A DNA stretch of 16,077 bases from NCBI GenBank assembly GCA_036796755.1, contig DAIRCJ010000029.1:1-16077 (forward strand), read 5' to 3'. The position numbers and the translations under genes were made by a program. Of the stretch, positions 13,592 to 16,077 are shown piece by piece. Origin of the DNA: CALKMS01 sp036796755. Its GTDB lineage: Bacteria; Actinomycetota; Aquicultoria; SKW223; CALKMS01. The notes beneath the pieces are model-generated. The model searched no databases and was not told the DNA's origin. It saw nothing but the letters and a program-made list of their open reading frames with translations. The stretch's first letter is position 1; each line of letters starts with the position of its first letter.

Positions 13592-14110
13592 TCATTCTCG
13601 CCAGATTACTACCTCTTCTAAAGGCCGACGAGGTGGTTTTTTCCCCTCGCCAGCCGGGTAACCAATGGGCAGAATCGCTACGGGCCGAAGAGAAGGAGGG
13701 AGAGACAAGGCCTCACTTACCGCCTCTTCGTCAAAAGCACCCACCCAGCAAGAACCAAGCCCCAGTGCGCAAGCAGCCAGCAAAATGTTTTCCACAGCCG
13801 CAGCGGTGTCCTGAAGGGCATAAAGATTTTGACCGCGCTCACCATAGCCCCGAAAAGCCCTTTCCAGGTCGGCGCTGACCACAATAACCACTGGAGCCTC
13901 AGCTATAAAATCCTGATAATAAGCGGCCTGGGCTAATTTTCTTTTTAGTTCTTCACTTAAAACCACCCAGAAGCGCCAGGTCTGAAGATTCCCAGCTGAA
14001 GGCGCTTCTATCGCTGACTCTAAAATTTTTTTCACTGCTTCCCGCCCTACTTCCTTCGGTTGAAAACGCCGAATACTTCGCCTCTTCTTAACCACTTCAA
14101 AAAACTCCAT
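13592..14110 (-). CDS. Nitroreductase family protein (FMN-dependent NAD(P)H oxidoreductase)
   Basis: This 172-residue protein is typical of the short nitroreductase subfamily. The N-terminal MEFFEVVKKRRSIRRFQPKE supplies the Arg/Ser FMN-phosphate contacts, and AIEAPSAGNLQTWRFWVVLS is the conserved flavin-binding helix start. The central DTAAAVENILLAACALGLGS leads to CWVGAF, and ILPIGYPA near the end completes the FMN site. Members are usually homodimers that reduce nitro compounds, quinones or other electron acceptors; the physiological substrate cannot be told. GGGAGG precedes the ATG at an ideal distance. It diverges from the sufC gene across a 72-bp spacer and is followed in the same direction by the glutaredoxin-like selenoprotein, so a joint redox role is plausible but unproven. 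Confidence 0.92.
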   Translation of the reverse strand: MEFFEVVKKRRSIRRFQPKEVGREAVKKILESAIEAPSAGNLQTWRFWVVLSEELKRKLAQAAYYQDFIAEAPVVIVVSADLERAFRGYGERGQNLYALQDTAAAVENILLAACALGLGSCWVGAFDEEAVSEALSLPPSLRPVAILPIGYPAGEGKKPPRRPLEEVVIWRE

Positions 14111-14134
14111 TTTTCCTCCCAGAACTTCCCATGT

Positions 14135-14164
14135 TTTTTACCCGAGCTTACTTTTGGTTTTCAA
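14135..14164 (-). promoter_or_regulatory. Candidate nitroreductase promoter
   Basis: The minus strand has TTGAAA (14164-14159), an 18-bp spacer and TAAAAA (14140-14135), then a short leader with GGGAGG before the ATG at 14110. Its -35 box just enters the palindrome that precedes sufC, so the two divergent genes may share a regulator. Confidence 0.45.
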
Positions 14165-14182
14165 TTAAATTATAATTTAATT
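14163..14182 (+). promoter_or_regulatory. 20-bp palindrome containing the sufC -10 box
   Basis: A perfect 20-bp palindrome (half-site AATTAAATTA) ends exactly at the base before the sufC ATG. TATAAT (14171-14176) lies in its centre, 6 nt from the ATG, and no ribosome-binding site is present, so the message is probably leaderless. The palindrome also touches the -35 of the divergent nitroreductase gene. It is a good operator candidate, for example for an Rrf2-type Fe-S sensor, which is inference. AT-rich promoters can be palindromic by chance. Confidence 0.45.
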
Positions 14183-14908
14183 ATGACTGTTATTTTAGAG
14201 GTACAAAATCTGACAGTTGAAGTTGACGGAAAAGGGCTCTTAAAAAACATTTCTTTTTCCATTGAAAAAGGGGAAACCGTGGTCCTTTTTGGTCCGAACG
14301 GGGCTGGTAAGTCCAGCTTGCTCTACACCCTTCTTGGTTTTCCTAGCTACAAAGCTAAAGAAGGCAAAATTTTTTTTAAAGGCCAGGAGATCACCCACCT
14401 TCCGGTAAACGAGCGAGTTAGACTGGGTTTGGGGGTTTCTTTTCAAAACCCCCCGCGGCTGAGGGGAGTGAAGCTTATGGATATGCTCAAACTGGTAGGA
14501 AAAAACCAGAACACCGATTATCTTTCGCTGGCTCAAAACCTCAAAATGGAGGGCTTTCTTTCTCGCGATGTTAATCGTGGCTTTTCTGGAGGCGAGGTCA
14601 AGCGCTCAGAAATTCTCCAGCTTTTAGTTCAACAACCAGACTTAGCCCTGCTTGACGAACCAGACTCTGGGGTCGACCTGGAAAATATTGAGCTGGTGGG
14701 AAAAGAAATCGAAGAGCTGATTAAAGAGCGCAGTGCCCTCCTCATCACCCATCACGGCCACATTTTAAACTACATAACCGCCGATCGAGCCTTAGTTCTC
14801 TTTGACGGGCGTCTTGCCTGCCAGGGAAAGCCAGAAAAAATTCTTTCGGAAATAAAAGAGAAAGGTTACTCCGGGTGCGTGGAATGTCCCGAATGTCCAA
14901 GAAATTAG
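14183..14908 (+). CDS. sufC: SufC-like Fe-S cluster assembly ATPase
   Basis: This 241-residue ABC ATPase has Walker A GPNGAGKSS (residues 37-45), Q-loop VSFQNPPRLRGV, the SufC-type signature FSGGEVKRSEILQ (134-146), Walker B LALLDEPDSGVDLE (154-167) and H-switch H190 in LLITHHGHIL. The SGGEVKRSEILQ and DEPDSGVD wording separates SufC from transporter ATPases. The reading frame extends upstream, but ATG 14183 is the family start and lies 6 nt after TATAAT. Unusually, the C-terminus ends GCVECPECPRN, a CxxCxxC cluster (C232, C235, C238) absent from E. coli SufC that could hold metal or a nascent cluster. The SufB-like gene starts inside its last codons. No SufS, SufU or SufE is seen nearby, so the pair resembles the minimal SufBC/SmsCB arrangement of anaerobes. 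Confidence 0.92.
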   Translation: MTVILEVQNLTVEVDGKGLLKNISFSIEKGETVVLFGPNGAGKSSLLYTLLGFPSYKAKEGKIFFKGQEITHLPVNERVRLGLGVSFQNPPRLRGVKLMDMLKLVGKNQNTDYLSLAQNLKMEGFLSRDVNRGFSGGEVKRSEILQLLVQQPDLALLDEPDSGVDLENIELVGKEIEELIKERSALLITHHGHILNYITADRALVLFDGRLACQGKPEKILSEIKEKGYSGCVECPECPRN

Positions 14909-16077
14909 AAGAAAAGTTAAAAAGAGCAGAAAAAGCCCGCGAAAAAAAGCCTCTTTTGGGCCCGGATGTTGAGTTAGAAAAGTTTAAAGAAGAGGTAGAA
15001 AGCGAGGTAGAGAGCCTGGAAAAACTGCCTGAAGAGTATCGCCAGGATGCCTTAAGGGCCGGGGTGGTAACCACTGAAGAGGGGCGTTCAGGTACCTTTT
15101 TTCAGGTAAATCGGAGCGTCCTTTGCGCCCGCAGTCAGGAGCCTGGCCTGGAAGTTTTAAGTACCACCGAGGCTTTAAAAAAGTATGACTGGCTGGAAGA
15201 CTATCTCTGGGAAGCAGTAGCTCCCGACACGGACAAGTACACAGCTTTAACCGCTTTAAAACCTCATCATGGCTACTTTATTCGGGCAAAAAAAGGCGTT
15301 AAATCTACCTTTCCCCTTCAAGCCTGCCTTTTTATCAGCAAAGAAGGGGTTGTCCAGAGAGTTCACAATATCATCATTGCTGAAGAAGACTCCGAACTTC
15401 ATATAATCACTGGCTGCACCACCTCACGCCATGTAAACAGTGGTTTTCATATTGGAATCTCCGAATTTTTTCTGAAAAAGGGGAGCAAAATCACCTTCAC
15501 GATGATTCACAACTGGGCGCCAGAAGTTGAGGTTCGTCCCCGAACGGGGGCAGTTCTCGAAGAAGGAAGCACTTTTTTAAGCAATTACATTTGTCTGCGC
15601 CCGGTAAACACCCTTCAGCTTTACCCCACCGCCTATCTGAAAGGGAAAGGGAGTCGGGTAAGATTTCAAAGCATCCTTTACGGACAGAAAAACTCAATAA
15701 TGGATGTAGGCTCCCGAGCCATTCTTCAAGCTGAAGAAACTCGAGCCGAAATTTTAAGCCGGGTGGTCGCAACCGAACAGGCTCAAATAACCGCTCGCGG
15801 CCACTTGAAAGGCGAGGTTAACGAGGTAAAAGGGCATCTGGAATGTCAGGGCCTTTTGCTTTCCCCTCAAGCCAGCATCCTGGCTATCCCTGAGCTGGAA
15901 GCCCGAGCGGAAAAAGTTGAGCTTTCTCATGAGGCAGCTGTAGGGAAAATCGCTGAAGAAGAAATTTTGTATCTGATGTCGCGGGGGCTAACCGCTGACG
16001 AAGCCACAGCTTTAATCGTCAGAGGCTTCCTCAATGTAGAAATTGAAGGGCTACCGCCAGTTTTAGAAGCTGAGACC
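14893..16077 (+). CDS. sufB: SufB/SufD-like Fe-S cluster scaffold protein (partial, 3' end missing)
   Basis: The frame is open from the ATG at 14893 (an in-frame ATG at 14884 is also possible) to the window end, giving at least 395 residues. A charged helical N-terminus (KKLEEKLKRAEKAREKKPLL) leads to a beta-helix core of SufB/SufD type, with the family C-terminal signature SHEAAVGKIAEEEILYLMSR followed by GLTADEATALIVRGFLNVEI. Cys318 (HLECQGLLLS) and Glu347 (SHEAA) are separated by 29 residues, exactly as Cys405 and Glu434 of E. coli SufB, which are essential for cluster assembly. This makes it functionally SufB-like rather than SufD-like. It is shorter than E. coli SufB, lacking much of the N-terminal region. 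The start overlaps the sufC end by 16 bases. Only a few residues are probably missing past the edge. Confidence 0.9.
   Translation, partial: MSKKLEEKLKRAEKAREKKPLLGPDVELEKFKEEVESEVESLEKLPEEYRQDALRAGVVTTEEGRSGTFFQVNRSVLCARSQEPGLEVLSTTEALKKYDWLEDYLWEAVAPDTDKYTALTALKPHHGYFIRAKKGVKSTFPLQACLFISKEGVVQRVHNIIIAEEDSELHIITGCTTSRHVNSGFHIGISEFFLKKGSKITFTMIHNWAPEVEVRPRTGAVLEEGSTFLSNYICLRPVNTLQLYPTAYLKGKGSRVRFQSILYGQKNSIMDVGSRAILQAEETRAEILSRVVATEQAQITARGHLKGEVNEVKGHLECQGLLLSPQASILAIPELEARAEKVELSHEAAVGKIAEEEILYLMSRGLTADEATALIVRGFLNVEIEGLPPVLEAET

Noticed and set aside
14060..14182. 41-residue N-terminal extension of the SufC-like protein
   Set aside because: It covers the divergent promoters and palindrome and the start of the nitroreductase gene; SufC family members begin at the ATG at 14183.
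1..16077. CRISPR array, tRNA, rRNA, insertion sequence or prophage genes
   Set aside because: No spaced direct repeats, cloverleaf-like sequences, transposase motifs or terminal inverted repeats were seen on either strand by eye.

Overview
The window is bacterial. It encodes a lipid II flippase (murJ), lipoproteins with lipoboxes and the tsaE-tsaB-rimI order. GC content is moderate to low, with AT-rich spacers. Strong AGGAGG ribosome-binding sites, many TTG/GTG starts, a 4Fe-4S uracil-DNA glycosylase, a stand-alone SufC/SufB pair and an apparent selenoprotein together suggest an anaerobic, possibly thermophilic lineage of Firmicutes/Clostridia type or a deep-branching relative. This placement is inference; no rRNA or marker tree is available.

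Left half (1-7994), all on the minus strand. Reading in transcription direction, fmdB and a family-4 uracil-DNA glycosylase come first (7978-7176). Then murJ-tsaE-tsaB-rimI (7077-3897) covers peptidoglycan precursor export, the t6A tRNA modification and ribosomal protein S18 acetylation. Last is a branched-chain amino acid type ABC importer: a divergent binding lipoprotein, a canonical LivJ-type lipoprotein, a terminator, LivH, and a LivM that runs off the window start.

Middle (7995-8618) is a 0.6-kb gap holding an unrecognised plus-strand coding remnant and a candidate promoter. It is followed by a plus-strand operon (8619-11263): UspA-type stress protein, small two-helix symporter subunit and a sodium:solute symporter, closed by a strong terminator. 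Next come a DUF294 nucleotidyltransferase-like protein (commonly a neighbour of such symporters) and an overlapping TIM-barrel sugar-phosphate isomerase/epimerase-like gene (to 13193).

Right end (13276-16077). On the minus strand a nitroreductase is followed by a 74-residue glutaredoxin-like gene that conventional ORF calling misses. It has in-frame TGA codons at the redox-active position 13 and at position 72, just before a true TAG stop, and a SECIS-like hairpin follows each TGA. I read it as a double-selenocysteine protein. Diverging from the nitroreductase is a minimal SufC-SufB Fe-S cluster assembly pair; SufB runs off the window end.

A regulatory theme runs through the window. Five genes (the divergent binding protein, murJ, fmdB, the DUF294 gene and sufC) have a TAAAAT or TATAAT box only 6-9 nt before an ATG and no Shine-Dalgarno sequence, which points to leaderless mRNAs. 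An identical 11-mer, GCTAAAATAAC, occurs at three minus-strand promoters.
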